64,000 nucleotides of DNA. Source: Vibrio lentus. Lineage in GTDB: Bacteria > Pseudomonadota > Gammaproteobacteria > Enterobacterales > Vibrionaceae. The notes beneath the pieces are model-generated. The model made no database searches. It was given only the letters and a program-made list of their open reading frames with translations, and was not told the origin of the DNA. The DNA is taken from NCBI RefSeq assembly GCF_002875945.1, contig NZ_MCZK01000102.1:124001-188000 (forward strand). The letters run 5' to 3'. The translations under genes were made by a program, and so were the position numbers. Below, one piece after another: positions 28,024 to 36,055 of the stretch; the stretch's first letter is position 1, and each line of letters opens with the position of its first letter.

Positions 28024-28169
28024 AAACGGTTGCTACTATACAGCGTTCAGTCGGAATTTCACTAACCATTTACTCAATAGATCAATAAGCTAATAAGCTA
28101 ATAAGAGTTTGGCACACGAGAGCGAGTTTATTCAGAACAACATTCGACGCTTGGGTTGACAGACTTGGG

Positions 28170-28199
28170 TTGACACACTTAAGTTATTACCGCTATTTT
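28170..28199 (+). promoter_or_regulatory. Sigma-70-like promoter of the LuxR gene
   Basis: TTGACA at 28170-28175 and TATTTT at 28194-28199, spacing 18. The -35 hexamer lies in the second copy of a 12-bp direct repeat (CTTGGGTTGACA at 28150 and 28164). It argues against a TTG start at 28170. Confidence 0.5.
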
Positions 28200-28214
28200 T
28201 GTCTTAAACAACCA

Positions 28215-29009
28215 ATGACGGTCAATATGAAAGATACCCAATTCGATAGTTTTGAAGATCTGCTTTCCCACCAAACCAACATTTTGACCGCTTGCCAACC
28301 CAAAGATTTCGACAACACTTTTTCCTTACTGGCAAGAGAAGCGCTCGCTTGGTTTAAGCTCGACAGGCTTACCCTATTTCCAAACTCTATGATTCTTTTG
28401 GATACAGGTAAGAGCATTTCAGTGTCTAAAACAGATACCCCACCGCTTGAAATGGAACGCTTTCTAAAAGGCAATTATCTTGATTACCTTAAGCTTTTGC
28501 GTTCAAAAGAGTGTTGGCAATTATTCCCAGAAGAGACACTTGAGAACCACAAGATAGATCCGTTACGTGTACTTTACGAAGAAGGTGCGAATTGGCATGG
28601 GATTGTGAGCCTTTCATTATTTGGACAACAATGGGGCGCTATCGGCTTCTCACGCTTCAACCGTTACGATACGCCTATTGAAGCGACGGATATGAGGCGC
28701 ATCAAGCTGCTCAGTGATATTTGGCTCTGCTTTTGGCAGCACTCTAAAATGACGCGCAGTGTCACCAGTGACGAAGCCGACAATATTAACGAAAGTGAAA
28801 AGCTGTTATTGCTGACCAAAAAGCAATGTACGGTTCTGACTCAACTGGCCCAAGGTTATACGGCAAAACAATGTGCCGAGATTCTGTTTCTGAGCCCACG
28901 AACGATTGAATCCCACAAATACCGTATGTTAGATCTTTTAGAGCTCGACAATCACACTGAACTGATTCAATTTGCACTGCGCAACGGTTTTGGGATCGAC
29001 AATAAGTAG
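28215..29009 (+). CDS. LuxR-family transcriptional regulator with GAF-like N-terminus
   Basis: About 264 residues. The C-terminal LuxR helix-turn-helix is clear: LTKKQCTVLTQLAQGYTAKQCAEILFLSPRTIESHKYRML. The N-terminal ~170 residues look like a GAF-type sensory domain (WHGIVSLSLFGQQWGAIGFSR). There is no receiver Asp pattern and no acyl-homoserine-lactone-binding pattern. The exact start is uncertain: ATG 28215 or 28227, neither with a good ribosome site; the upstream TTG overlaps a promoter-like element. Divergent from the riboswitch-controlled add gene, sharing a ~360-base interval. Target genes unknown. Confidence 0.82.
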   Translation: MTVNMKDTQFDSFEDLLSHQTNILTACQPKDFDNTFSLLAREALAWFKLDRLTLFPNSMILLDTGKSISVSKTDTPPLEMERFLKGNYLDYLKLLRSKECWQLFPEETLENHKIDPLRVLYEEGANWHGIVSLSLFGQQWGAIGFSRFNRYDTPIEATDMRRIKLLSDIWLCFWQHSKMTRSVTSDEADNINESEKLLLLTKKQCTVLTQLAQGYTAKQCAEILFLSPRTIESHKYRMLDLLELDNHTELIQFALRNGFGIDNK

Positions 29010-29077
29010 CCCTATCATCAAAAGTAACCCTGTCATTCAACATGCCTTCCCAATCAATATAACGTCTCAGATAACAT

Positions 29078-29109
29078 AAAGCCCCAAACAACGAACTGTT
29101 TAGGGCTTT
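29078..29109 (+). terminator. Hairpin between convergent genes
   Basis: Imperfect 13-bp stem built on AAAGCCC / GGGCTTT (29078-29090, 29097-29109). It is followed by few T and lies between the LuxR gene and the convergent acetyltransferase. Confidence 0.6.
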
Positions 29110-29165
29110 GAGCTATTGCTGTTGCTATTGCATTCGCTATTTCAAACCGGACGGGTCACTAATAA

Positions 29166-29660
29166 TCAAAGATAGTCAGGTCTAATTCTCGACATCAACA
29201 ACATATCAATGTATTTCCCGCCTTTGAACGTGCTCAGCCTTTTGGTGCCTTCTAATTGAAAACCGACGCTTTCATAAAGAGCAATCGCACCGTGATTATC
29301 GGCATGAACTTCTAACTCAAGTCGAACGAGGTTAAGCCAGTTGTCGGCTTGATTGATTGCTTCTTGCATTAAGGTCTTACCTACCCCTTTGCCGTGCATA
29401 TCCGGATTAATCGCTATCGCAAGGCCAGCGCAATGTCTGTCTCTTACTTTGGTGGTCATGAATAAAGTAATGTGGCCGACGACTTTGCCAGACACTTCAG
29501 CAACTAAAGTGAAATGGTCTGAGTGACCAAACAGTCGCTCCACTTGATCAGAGCTAAGGAAAGGCTTTTGTGAAGTATTCTCTAATACTGACGAGTGTCG
29601 ATAAATATCAAAAATATCTTGGTTGTCGGTGGGTTCAAGATGTCTAATTTGTATTTCCAA
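29166..29660 (-). CDS. GNAT acetyltransferase, YhhY/AaaT-like
   Basis: 164 residues. The acetyl-CoA pyrophosphate loop is the HGKGVGKTLM segment, and DNHGAIALYESVGFQLEGTKR is the C-terminal GNAT signature. Overall pattern and length resemble E. coli YhhY, described as an L-amino acid N-acetyltransferase; the substrate here is unproven. TTG start behind AAGGA at good spacing; no better ATG exists near the conserved N-terminus (EIQIRHLEPTD). Confidence 0.85.
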   Translation of the reverse strand: MEIQIRHLEPTDNQDIFDIYRHSSVLENTSQKPFLSSDQVERLFGHSDHFTLVAEVSGKVVGHITLFMTTKVRDRHCAGLAIAINPDMHGKGVGKTLMQEAINQADNWLNLVRLELEVHADNHGAIALYESVGFQLEGTKRLSTFKGGKYIDMLLMSRIRPDYL

Positions 29661-29822
29661 AGCGCTTCCTTATTATCTGATCCTAGATGTAAACTATTTT
29701 TCATATTACGGATAGCAACGAGCGCCTACAACCTTAAAGGTTATAAGTGCTCGAAATAATTAAACAGATAATAAAAATCAACAAAATCTGAGCTTTAGAT
29801 AACCATTCACAATGCCTAACCC

Positions 29823-30815
29823 TTAGAACTTATAGTCGACACCAACGCTCGCGAGTACCTGTTCGGAATTATAGAAGTCGATATTGGAATCAATCGTTCT
29901 TAGACCCAATAAGGTGATAAACGACCAATCTTCATAGCCCATCAAGCCACCAAATTCATAAGCTAAAAATGCGCCGTATTCGTTCTCTTCACGCGCTTTG
30001 CCATAAATCGGGTTTGCTTCATCGTACTGACGATCACTTGCATCTAAAGTAACAACAAAACCATGACGACCGATTCTCTTCGCGTAATTCAATTCAATAC
30101 CGTAGCTGTCAAAGCTGAGTGCACCGCCTTCTGCATCTGAATTGAAATACACCATAGAAGGTACTAGCAAACCTGATTGGTTTGGCAATATAAAGCGATA
30201 ACCAGCTTTGGCATACAAATAGGTTCTTTCCCTATCTAAAAGCGCTATTTCTTCATCAGTTAATCCCGCTGAGTTTTGTGTGCCTGATAGCTCATCATCA
30301 ACGTCAGATTGACCAATCGCGAAATCTGTTTGGAAAGCAGTTCCTCCGATATTAGTCAGTTGCAGTCGTCCAACATTACCCTTCACATCGGTTTCGTTTC
30401 GATTAACACCAATGGCATAAGGATCAGACCAAGCTTTACCAGAAATAAGCGTCGGTAACACAGAGAAATCCAAGATGGTCCCGCCTGAGAGTTGATGTCG
30501 ATAACCAATCTCAAACGCAATGGTACCCGTCGCAATATCCTCTCGCGTCGTACCGACATAGACTTGATGAGTCAGGGATTCACCAAAGGTATATTGAACG
30601 GTTCCAAGAAAACCCAGTAACCCTTGGTTTTCGCTATCTCCTTCCATGGTATTGCTTGTTTGGTTCGAATTTTGTTCGGTACTCAAATTGCTGCTATCTG
30701 AGTAGAAACCGGCCAAAACACTGAAGTTACCGCTGAAACCTTCACTTGGAGCAAGGCCACTATAAGCAGGCATTGAAGCAAATGCCGAAAACACAACTGG
30801 TAAAACAAACCTCAT
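29823..30815 (-). CDS. DUF2860 outer-membrane-type protein
   Basis: About 330 residues with a signal peptide (MRFVLPVVFSAFASMPAYSG) and alternating aromatic/hydrophobic beta strands throughout, ending in VGVDYKF, a C-terminal Phe pattern typical of outer-membrane beta barrels. The sequence resembles DUF2860, a family largely from Vibrio and relatives with no assigned function. The start is ATG 30815 behind GGATGTGA; the longer reading from 30842 would add residues before the signal peptide. Single gene, divergent from the fasciclin gene. Confidence 0.75.
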   Translation of the reverse strand: MRFVLPVVFSAFASMPAYSGLAPSEGFSGNFSVLAGFYSDSSNLSTEQNSNQTSNTMEGDSENQGLLGFLGTVQYTFGESLTHQVYVGTTREDIATGTIAFEIGYRHQLSGGTILDFSVLPTLISGKAWSDPYAIGVNRNETDVKGNVGRLQLTNIGGTAFQTDFAIGQSDVDDELSGTQNSAGLTDEEIALLDRERTYLYAKAGYRFILPNQSGLLVPSMVYFNSDAEGGALSFDSYGIELNYAKRIGRHGFVVTLDASDRQYDEANPIYGKAREENEYGAFLAYEFGGLMGYEDWSFITLLGLRTIDSNIDFYNSEQVLASVGVDYKF

Positions 30816-31018
30816 ATTCACATCCATTATTTGAATAATCACCCGTTAACTATAAGTACAAAAATGGAATTATAACAAGTATTTAACCATGCGAATTTAT
30901 CCTTCCGATGACTTTGGTTGTCGAAGTAAGCGACTTAAGACTGCAATAAGTTGATCTATCGCTTTTGAGCTTTCGTAATACATCTCGGAAATCACAGACA
31001 AACTCAAAGGACTACAAT

Positions 31019-31516
31019 ATGTTTAATCAACTAAGCAAAACTCTGTCAGTACTGGTTGCAACCCTTCTTTTCACGGCTTTTGCTCACGCTAACCATCACG
31101 GTATGAAGAAAGACATCATTGATGTTGCCGCTGAAAACGGCTCTTTCACAACTTTAGTGGCGGCGGTAAAAGCGGCAGGCTTAGTGGATACACTGAAAGG
31201 CGACGGCCCTTTCACCGTGTTTGCACCGACTGATGAGGCTTTCGCTGCATTGCCAGAGGGAACGGTAGACATGCTGTTGAAGGCAGAGAATAAAGACAAG
31301 TTAGTCGCAGTACTGACCTATCATGTAGTACCCGGGAAAATAATGGCAGCTGAAGTAATGAAACTGAACAGTGCAGTGACAGTTCAAGGTGAAGCGGTAA
31401 TGATTGGAATAGATCACGGCAGCGTGATGATTAACAAAGCCAAGGTAGTGATGCCAGACGTTGAAGCAAGCAATGGTGTTATCCATGTGATTGATACTGT
31501 GTTGCTACCAAAGTAA
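31019..31516 (+). CDS. Fasciclin-domain exported protein
   Basis: 165 residues: signal peptide to about residue 24 (AFAHA), then one complete fasciclin (FAS1) domain with [27 protein letters not shown] and the terminal [13 protein letters not shown]. Bacterial single-FAS1 proteins are periplasmic or surface adhesion proteins of loosely defined role. The start is ATG 31019 behind AAAGGA; an upstream in-frame ATG at 30965 would spoil the signal peptide. Confidence 0.9.
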   Translation: MFNQLSKTLSVLVATLLFTAFAHANHHGMKKDIIDVAAENGSFTTLVAAVKAAGLVDTLKGDGPFTVFAPTDEAFAALPEGTVDMLLKAENKDKLVAVLTYHVVPGKIMAAEVMKLNSAVTVQGEAVMIGIDHGSVMINKAKVVMPDVEASNGVIHVIDTVLLPK

Positions 31517-31556
31517 CCAACAGCTGAAGTTAGTAATAAGCCTTCAAAAATTATCT

Positions 31557-31584
31557 AAAGGGTGTGAGTAGATCACACCCTTTT
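31557..31584 (+). terminator. Intrinsic terminator after the fasciclin gene
   Basis: 11-bp stem (31557-31567 with 31573-31583), loop of 5, followed by TTTT. Confidence 0.88.
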
Positions 31585-31645
31585 CTTGTTTAGAGCCAGT
31601 TGAGTTTCGTCATTAAAGAAGGCGAACTTTCTTTTACGTGCACAG

Positions 31646-31942
31646 CTAGACAAACAAGCGTCCAAATATCAGAAATGCTGCCATCGACACGACCTTGGTA
31701 AACACCACCACCCAGATGCAATCACCAATACTTGAATGCGTTGCTTTCCCGAGTAGAAAGACAAATAGAATCAGTCCTAGAGCCCAACCCACTGTTGGAA
31801 TCAATGACACCAAAGCCACGATAACGGCAATAGTAAGAAGAGATTTAAAATCCGCCACGACGAACGACATTTTTGAGGCAATATACATACAACATGCCGT
31901 GATTAATGCGTCCATTACAAACGCCAAAGCTTCAATTCCCAC
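31646..31942 (-). CDS. Small inner-membrane protein, 98 residues
   Basis: Three probable TM helices (residues about 7-25, 34-66, 75-95). GTG start behind AAGGA with 6-base spacing. Unknown function. It follows two other small membrane ORFs on the same strand (31961-32077 and 32140-32340), suggesting a small operon. Confidence 0.65.
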   Translation of the reverse strand: MGIEALAFVMDALITACCMYIASKMSFVVADFKSLLTIAVIVALVSLIPTVGWALGLILFVFLLGKATHSSIGDCIWVVVFTKVVSMAAFLIFGRLFV

Positions 31943-31960
31943 TTGGATTCCTTAAGTAAA

Positions 31961-32077
31961 CTAAATCAGCTTGCATACTATATGTAACCCGGGAAAAGTT
32001 CTTAAGAGCGCGGTAAAAAAGCCACCAACAAATGTCGCAAAAATGAGAATACCTAGAAATAAAAACCGGTCATTCAT
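31961..32077 (-). CDS. Possible 38-residue membrane peptide
   Basis: ATG-started ORF with one strongly hydrophobic helix (FLFLGILIFATFVGGFFTAL). It ends 18 bases before the GTG of the next small membrane gene and begins 62 bases after the previous one. The ribosome site is weak. Small single-helix proteins are common in bacteria; this one needs conservation evidence. Confidence 0.4.
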   Translation of the reverse strand: MNDRFLFLGILIFATFVGGFFTALLRTFPGLHIVCKLI

Positions 32078-32139
32078 GTTGGTTATTTCTTAGGTTTTTC
32101 AGACTCTTTAATTAATACTTCGGTACGAGCTGTATTCGC

Positions 32140-32340
32140 TTATTGATAGGAATCGGAGACATCTTTATCTGCTCGACTGATACACAGTAAATACAGATTG
32201 ATAACGACAGAAAAGAAAGAAATAACGACGACAAAGAGCGGAAATAACCCTTCGTAGCCGAACTTCAAAGCCAACACCCCTGCCGCCAACGAGAAAGAGG
32301 AAATTAAGACGAGGGCCTTATTACTAAGTACAATATTCAT
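32140..32340 (-). CDS. Small membrane protein, 66 residues
   Basis: Two TM helices (about 8-25 and 30-55), then a charged C-terminus. The start is ATG 32340, 8 bases after AGGAG; a GTG 9 bases upstream overlaps the ribosome site. No family recognised. First gene of a possible run of three small membrane proteins. Confidence 0.6.
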   Translation of the reverse strand: MNIVLSNKALVLISSFSLAAGVLALKFGYEGLFPLFVVVISFFSVVINLYLLCISRADKDVSDSYQ

Positions 32341-32475
32341 GAGAAACACTCCTTGTTTTCACTACCTATTAGATTAGGACAAATTAGCTTGTACACAATT
32401 TGAACTCCTCAACAATATCAATAGATCCGCATAAGTAATCCTCAAAAAGGATGATTAATACTTCTTTTTTATCAC

Positions 32476-32943
32476 TTATTCCGTGACTTTCTCCATCACG
32501 TAATTCTTCAGTTTCACACCACGCATTTCGACTTCCTGCTCATTGACTACCGTGAAGCCAAGGTGCTCATAGAAAGGTCTAGCGGTAATGCTCACCTCTG
32601 AAAAGTATCGAGAGACACCACGAATTCGACCAATCTCGAATACATGTTCCATCAAAGCTCTTCCGACGCCTTTACCTTGATATTCATGATGGCAGAAGAA
32701 ATGGTCAATCAAACCACTCGGTTGAAGATCGGTATAACCAACAACTCGATCGTCTAACTCAGCCACAAAAGGTTGTATCCGATGCATGCCTTTTTTCCAA
32801 AGCTCAGAGTCAAAACCGCTTGGCGCCCAAGCCTCGACTTGTTCTTGAGAATAGTCACGAACGTTAATGTTACGAACGGTATAAAAGTAGATCTCCCATA
32901 GCACTTTGCTATCACTAGGTTGGTAATTTCTAATTCTAACCAC
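32476..32943 (-). CDS. GNAT acetyltransferase
   Basis: 155 residues: IRNYQPSDSKVLWEIYF opens the fold, HEYQGKGVGRALMEHVF is the acetyl-CoA loop, and ARPFYEHLGFTVV ends the fold. Substrate unknown. GTG start, 8 bases after AAGGGG. The DHFFCHHEYQG segment is typical of the YafP/ElaA-like small-molecule acetyltransferases. Confidence 0.85.
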   Translation of the reverse strand: MVRIRNYQPSDSKVLWEIYFYTVRNINVRDYSQEQVEAWAPSGFDSELWKKGMHRIQPFVAELDDRVVGYTDLQPSGLIDHFFCHHEYQGKGVGRALMEHVFEIGRIRGVSRYFSEVSITARPFYEHLGFTVVNEQEVEMRGVKLKNYVMEKVTE

Positions 32944-32980
32944 GACACACCCCTTTCATGTCTTGTTGATTATCCATCTC

Positions 32981-33011
32981 ACTGTTTACTGTTTACTGTT
33001 TACTGTTTACT
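32981..33011. repeat. 7-bp tandem repeat (ACTGTTT), more than 4 copies
   Basis: Perfect tandem copies between the cupin stop and the acetyltransferase start. Such a tract can change copy number by slippage and alter spacing upstream of the acetyltransferase. Confidence 0.9.
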
Positions 33012-33018
33012 AACGATG

Positions 33019-33333
33019 CTAGCGATAAAACACGGCGAGCCAAATAGTTACGACGTCTTTGTCCGTTCCAAGAACCTTGTGCTTTTCTCTCGCAGCAATG
33101 TTGATGTAATCCCCTTTTGACAGAGTAACGACACGACCGTCTTCAAACTCAATAACACCTTGCCCTTCTAGCACCATGACCCATTCGTTTTCATCTTGGT
33201 CATACCAACCTTGTTCCGGAGAGCTGTGCCCATGAGATAGTATTCTTTCAATCCGCACATTCTCAGTGGAGATAAGGTCGTTGAATATTTCGTTGGGTAT
33301 TGACGAAGGCACATCCGAGTAAATATTTGACAT
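33019..33333 (-). CDS. Single-domain cupin protein
   Basis: 104 residues. Cupin motif 1 is present in reduced form (GHSSPEQGWYDQDENEWVMVLEG; the first His is in HGHSS) and motif 2 is KGDYINIAAREKHKV, with a metal-type His. Small cupins of this type are sensors or isomerases of uncertain substrate. ATG behind GGAGAG. It begins 9 bases after the YgjV-like gene, so the two are co-transcribed. Confidence 0.82.
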   Translation of the reverse strand: MSNIYSDVPSSIPNEIFNDLISTENVRIERILSHGHSSPEQGWYDQDENEWVMVLEGQGVIEFEDGRVVTLSKGDYINIAAREKHKVLGTDKDVVTIWLAVFYR

Positions 33334-33342
33334 TGTTCTCTC

Positions 33343-33846
33343 CTAAGCCACAGCACTTTTTCTGAAATAGAATCGGTAATAGCCAACTAAATTACTGCAG
33401 ATGAACAAGGCTTCCATCACTACTGCGGTCGGTGAACCAATCAGATAGTTATGCACTAACCAAAAACTGGTGCCGATGATCATTAGCTCTCTCAATCGAC
33501 GATCGTCTTTATTGAAAGCAGCGAACGTTTGGAACACAGAAGCAAAGAAACTTAATACGCTAATCAACCCGGAATAAGTTAAGACTGTTGCCACCAACGA
33601 CATAGAACAGAACAAGTATTTAAATTTGGGAGATGTAGAAAACACGCTCGTTAAATAACGGATTGTCGCGATGATCATCAAACTTGCCGCCGTCCATTGC
33701 TCAAGCAAAATGAAATGGCTCGAGATAAGAACACCTGCAAAAAACAAGCATGTGACGATTTTCTTCCTTTCCTTAAATTGGAATGACAACAAATCGAAAC
33801 AAATAGCGATAGCGACGAGTACTTGAGACAGATAAAAGGCTGACAC
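33343..33846 (-). CDS. YgjV-family inner-membrane protein
   Basis: 167 residues, five or six hydrophobic helices, pattern typical of YgjV (FDLLSFQFKERKKI; RRLRELMIIGTSFWLVHNYLIGSPTAVVMEA). E. coli YgjV has no established function. GTG start behind AAGGA. In operon with the following cupin gene. The upstream spacer consists of a 20-21-bp degenerate tandem repeat. Confidence 0.8.
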   Translation of the reverse strand: MSAFYLSQVLVAIAICFDLLSFQFKERKKIVTCLFFAGVLISSHFILLEQWTAASLMIIATIRYLTSVFSTSPKFKYLFCSMSLVATVLTYSGLISVLSFFASVFQTFAAFNKDDRRLRELMIIGTSFWLVHNYLIGSPTAVVMEALFICSNLVGYYRFYFRKSAVA

Positions 33847-33862
33847 GATTATTCCTTAACTT

Positions 33863-33978
33863 GTGACCTAGTAGATTTGAGTAGTGACCTAGCAGATTTA
33901 AATAATGACGTTGCGGTTCTAAATAACGACATTGCTGTTTTAATAATGACTTCGTTGTTTTAAGAATGGCATAGAAGT
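33863..33978. repeat. 20-21-bp degenerate tandem repeat, 5-6 copies
   Basis: Successive units (starts 33863, 33884, 33905, 33926, 33946, 33966) all begin with RTGAC or a variant and end in a T-rich tract followed by AAATA. It fills the space between the PhzF-like gene and the YgjV-like gene. Confidence 0.85.
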
Positions 33979-34779
33979 TTAGACTGTTAAGGTACCACTA
34001 ATTACCGTGGTTGCAGACCCTATCAGTTTTATACGGCCGTTTGGCAATAACTCTGTCGATACATACCCACCGCGGCGTGACGCTTGGTAAGCATTAAAAT
34101 GTGCTTTGTTCAGTTTCTCAGACCAATACTGTGTGAGAGCGCAATGCGCTGAACCCGTAACGGGATCTTCGTTTACCCCAACCCACGGCGCAAAATAACG
34201 CGAAACAAAATCAAGCTCAGAGTTCGACGACAATGCCGTCACAACGACACCTCGGCCTTTAATACCCTTCAAGGCATCAAAGTTTGGCGTTAGATCCAAT
34301 AGAACCGGTTCGCTAACAACTTCAATAAACTGCTTGGTATCGAACTCATTGAATGACACCACTTGGTCTTCACGCAGCCCTAAATATTCCAACAACTCTT
34401 TATTGGCATCCAACCCAAGATCAAGCACTGTACTTGGGAAATCGAGCTCGATTGTCGAGTCACAGACTGTGGCAGATAGCTCACCCGAAAGCGTATCAAA
34501 TGTCACGACCTCCCCCACATTGACTAACCCTTTTTCCTTCATCACATGTACTGTTGCCAACGTACCGTGACCACATAATTTGACTTCAACTTCTGGTGTG
34601 AACCATTTCAACGTCATCGTATTGAGGGCTAAGAATGCCGTTTCTGATACTGCCATCTCTTCAGCAATCGAATACATCAACGACTCTTCTAAAGGTTCTT
34701 GTGAAATACAAACCCCTGCTGGGTTTCCTTTAAAAGCTTGAGTAGTGAAAGAATCCACTTGATAAATTTCCAGGTCCAA
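33979..34779 (-). CDS. PhzF-family isomerase/epimerase-like protein
   Basis: 266 residues, diaminopimelate-epimerase-like fold. MDLEIYQVDSFTTQAFKGNPAGVC opens the protein, with Glu in AVSETAF as the expected catalytic acid, followed by CGHGT and then ARYFAPWVGVNEDPVTGSAH. PhzF relatives catalyse proton transfers, but most members have no known substrate. TTG start behind AAGGAG. Divergent from the NspS-like gene. Confidence 0.88.
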   Translation of the reverse strand: MDLEIYQVDSFTTQAFKGNPAGVCISQEPLEESLMYSIAEEMAVSETAFLALNTMTLKWFTPEVEVKLCGHGTLATVHVMKEKGLVNVGEVVTFDTLSGELSATVCDSTIELDFPSTVLDLGLDANKELLEYLGLREDQVVSFNEFDTKQFIEVVSEPVLLDLTPNFDALKGIKGRGVVVTALSSNSELDFVSRYFAPWVGVNEDPVTGSAHCALTQYWSEKLNKAHFNAYQASRRGGYVSTELLPNGRIKLIGSATTVISGTLTV

Positions 34780-34957
34780 AATGACTCCTTTTCTAAGCGT
34801 GGAACGGGTTAAGCCTTAATTCGTTATCGCCACCATAAGCGTAAAAACTGACTAGAACAACCATTGAAAAGATGCAGTTAGAATAATTCGTAGCTCCTTG
34901 CCAACATAGCTCTTTAGATGCATTGCATTAAGTTGAAGTTAAATTGGAGGCTTAAAT

Positions 34958-36052
34958 TTGAACTATGTCTCAATTTTTAGGCTACGATCAAAGAGTTCAC
35001 CTACGAAAGGGAATCCGTCAGTGAAAGCTTTATACGTTTCTATTCTTGCGTCACCTTTATTCTGGGTTGGTTCTGTTAGCGGCCAGCAACACGACATTTA
35101 TCTCTATAACTGGGATGAATTTTTGTCGGACAGTGTTATTACCCAATTAAACGACACCTATGATATTTCGTTGAAGCAACAATTTTTCTCAGATGAATCC
35201 ATCAGAGATGAAGTTCTATTGAGCGAACGCCGAGGCGCTTTCGAACTGGTGGTGGTTGAGAGCGTAAAACTGAAAGCTTTGGCTAAACAGAATCTATTTC
35301 ACAACCTCAGTGAATTGCAGAGCTCCCTCGCCGATAACTTTGATTCTCGCTGGGCCGACGGATGCGGGGAATATGGTATCCCTTACGCTTGGGGAACGTC
35401 TGGAATCTTGTACAGAACCGATAAAGTGTCCCCTCCTCAATCTTGGAAAGCTATTCTCGATCCGGACGCCAAGAACAGTGGCAGAATAAGCATGTACTAC
35501 GAACCTACGGACTTAGTGAGTACCGCCTTGTTGGTCAATCAATTTGATCCCTTCACTAATGATGAACAAGAACTTCGTGTCGCCTATCAAACCTTACAAA
35601 TTCAGAAACCTCATCTCGAAAGCAATGAATACGTCGTTGACTATATCCACCAGCCAGAACGACTCACCAATATTGATTTGGCTTACGGATATTCCGGCGA
35701 TAGTTACGTACTTAATGATGCAGACCCAGACGCTTCATGGGCTTATATAGTCCCTGAAGAAGGCACAACGCTGTGGCTAGAGTGCATTGCCGCTATTAAC
35801 AATGGAGAGATGTCTTCACAGGCCTCCACTATCTTGTCGTTTCTTTCCCAACCGACCATTGCTGCACAAAATGCGATGGACTCTTGGTTCGCAACCCCAA
35901 GTTTAAAAGCGAAAGCACTGACTTCTCAAGAGTATCAAAATGATCCTGAGCTCTTCCCGAGCAAAGAGGTATTAGAACGCAGTTATCTATATGAGCAACT
36001 TGAACCCAATAGCATTCAAATTCGTAATCGTATTGTCGACAGTTTGAGATAA
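34958..36052 (+). CDS. NspS-like periplasmic polyamine-binding-type protein
   Basis: PotD/NspS-type binding protein. After the signal peptide the mature region begins HDIYLYNWDEFLSD, as in polyamine-binding proteins; YGIPYAWGTSGILYRTD and LAYGYSGDSYVL are further family segments. There is no transporter nearby; a GGDEF-EAL gene starts 4 bases after the stop, exactly as in the V. cholerae nspS-mbaA operon, where NspS signals norspermidine to MbaA. Two starts are possible: TTG 34958 behind TGGAGG, or GTG 35021 behind AAAGGG, the latter giving a more normal signal peptide (KALYVSILASPLFWVG). The ligand is probably a polyamine (inference). Confidence 0.82.
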   Translation: MNYVSIFRLRSKSSPTKGNPSVKALYVSILASPLFWVGSVSGQQHDIYLYNWDEFLSDSVITQLNDTYDISLKQQFFSDESIRDEVLLSERRGAFELVVVESVKLKALAKQNLFHNLSELQSSLADNFDSRWADGCGEYGIPYAWGTSGILYRTDKVSPPQSWKAILDPDAKNSGRISMYYEPTDLVSTALLVNQFDPFTNDEQELRVAYQTLQIQKPHLESNEYVVDYIHQPERLTNIDLAYGYSGDSYVLNDADPDASWAYIVPEEGTTLWLECIAAINNGEMSSQASTILSFLSQPTIAAQNAMDSWFATPSLKAKALTSQEYQNDPELFPSKEVLERSYLYEQLEPNSIQIRNRIVDSLR

Positions 36053-36055
36053 TCA

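Noticed and set aside
28170..28214. TTG start for the LuxR gene at 28170
   Set aside because: The TTG is part of a TTGACA -35-like hexamer with a matching -10 element downstream, so the region is more likely promoter than coding.
31563..31577. TGTGA-TCACA palindrome resembling a CRP site after the fasciclin gene
   Set aside because: The spacing is five instead of six bases and it forms the stem of an intrinsic terminator followed by T residues.
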